Below, piece after piece: positions 5,983 through 6,258 of a stretch of 6,258 nt of DNA. Location: NCBI GenBank assembly GCA_038247995.1, contig JBBRUG010000340.1, positions 1 to 6,258 on the forward strand, written 5' to 3'. The position numbers were made by a program, and so were the translations under genes. This DNA comes from JBBRUG01 sp038247995 (GTDB lineage Bacteria; Chloroflexota; Chloroflexia; Chloroflexales; Chloroflexaceae). The notes under the pieces were generated by a model that did no database searches, had not been told where the DNA came from, and saw nothing but the letters and a program-made list of their open reading frames with translations. Positions within the stretch are counted from its first letter, which is position 1. Every line of letters starts with the position of its first letter.

Positions 5983-6258
5983 CCGAACCACGGAACTACG
6001 GAACCACGGAACTACGGAACCACGGAACTACGGAACCACCGAACTACGGAACTACGGAACTACGGAACCACGGGACTACGGAACCACGGAACTACGGAAC
6101 CACGGAACTACGGAACTACGGAACCACGGAACTACGGAACCACGAAACCTCGGAACTACGGAACTACGGAACTACGGAACCACGGAACTACGGAACCACC
6201 GAACCACGGAACTACGGAACCGCTGAACCACGGAACCACGGAACTACGGAACTACGGA
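5983..6258. repeat. Tandem octamer array, (CGGAACYA) x 34.5, continuing past the window edge
   Basis: From 5983 to 6258 the DNA is 34 complete 8-bp units plus four bases, with no insertion or deletion. Of the 34 units, 27 are exactly CGGAACTA or CGGAACCA. Variants are CCGAACNA at units 1, 8 and 28 (5983, 6039, 6199), CGGGACTA (6071), CGAAACCT (6143), CGGAACCG (6215) and CTGAACCA (6223). The T and C forms alternate through much of the array, giving a 16-bp higher-order unit, interrupted by runs of T units (6039-6062, 6151-6174). The unit is not self-complementary, so it does not fold as REP or terminator hairpins do. It starts 18 bp upstream of the modA ATG and fills the region where its promoter would lie. 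Such arrays grow and shrink by replication slippage; any role here is unknown. Confidence 0.97.

Noticed and set aside
5965..5991. Upstream GTG start for modA, adding 9 residues
   Set aside because: The GTG falls inside the octamer array, and the extra residues push the lipoprotein signal inward. The ATG at 5964 has GAAAGG 6 nt before it.
5579..6226. + strand open frame running from inside modA into the octamer array
   Set aside because: The first part is antisense to modA and the rest is the stop-free octamer peptide. No ribosome binding site or domain supports it.
5983..6258. Octamer array as a CRISPR array
   Set aside because: Units are 8 bp, directly adjacent and without unique spacers, so neither the repeat length nor the spacer structure of CRISPR is present.

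Overview
The window most likely comes from a member of the Chloroflexota (class Chloroflexia, Roseiflexus/Kouleothrix-like). This is an inference from style, not from a marker gene. The DNA is moderately high in GC. A large secreted sugar-dehydrogenase-like protein carries a Thr/Pro linker and ends in a short VIYLPVVRR tail, and I know such tails from many exported Chloroflexota proteins. Two cell-surface lipoproteins have Pro-rich mature N-termini. No rRNA, tRNA, CRISPR array or transposase is visible.

Layout. The left part (1-1054) is on the + strand: a promoter candidate, a small Asp-box (BNR/sialidase-type) repeat protein (105-710), a short leader with two competing inverted repeats (733-765), and a broken GNAT acetyltransferase (781-1054). 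The GNAT keeps its start region and its C-terminal end but has lost its acetyl-CoA-binding middle and changed frame. A perfect 18-bp hairpin with a T tract, read on the - strand, closes the next gene. That gene (1103-3565, - strand) is an 820-residue secreted glucose/sorbosone-dehydrogenase-type beta-propeller with a PKD domain, an Ig-like domain, a Thr/Pro linker and the YLPVVRR tail.

The right part (3858-5964, - strand) is a compact three-gene molybdate-uptake unit. modA (binding lipoprotein) is followed after 5 nt by modB (permease), whose stop codon overlaps the start codon of a small PDZ-domain lipoprotein in an ATGA junction. The ATPase gene modC, normally part of this transporter, is not in the window. 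The PDZ lipoprotein sits where modC would be expected.

The right edge (5983-6258) is a striking tandem array: 34.5 consecutive copies of an 8-bp unit, CGGAACYA, with no indel, running off the window end. It begins only 6 bp upstream of the modA ribosome binding site, so any modA promoter must lie inside the array or beyond it. The array, the PDZ-mod arrangement, the collapsed GNAT gene and the C-terminal tail are the items most worth following up.
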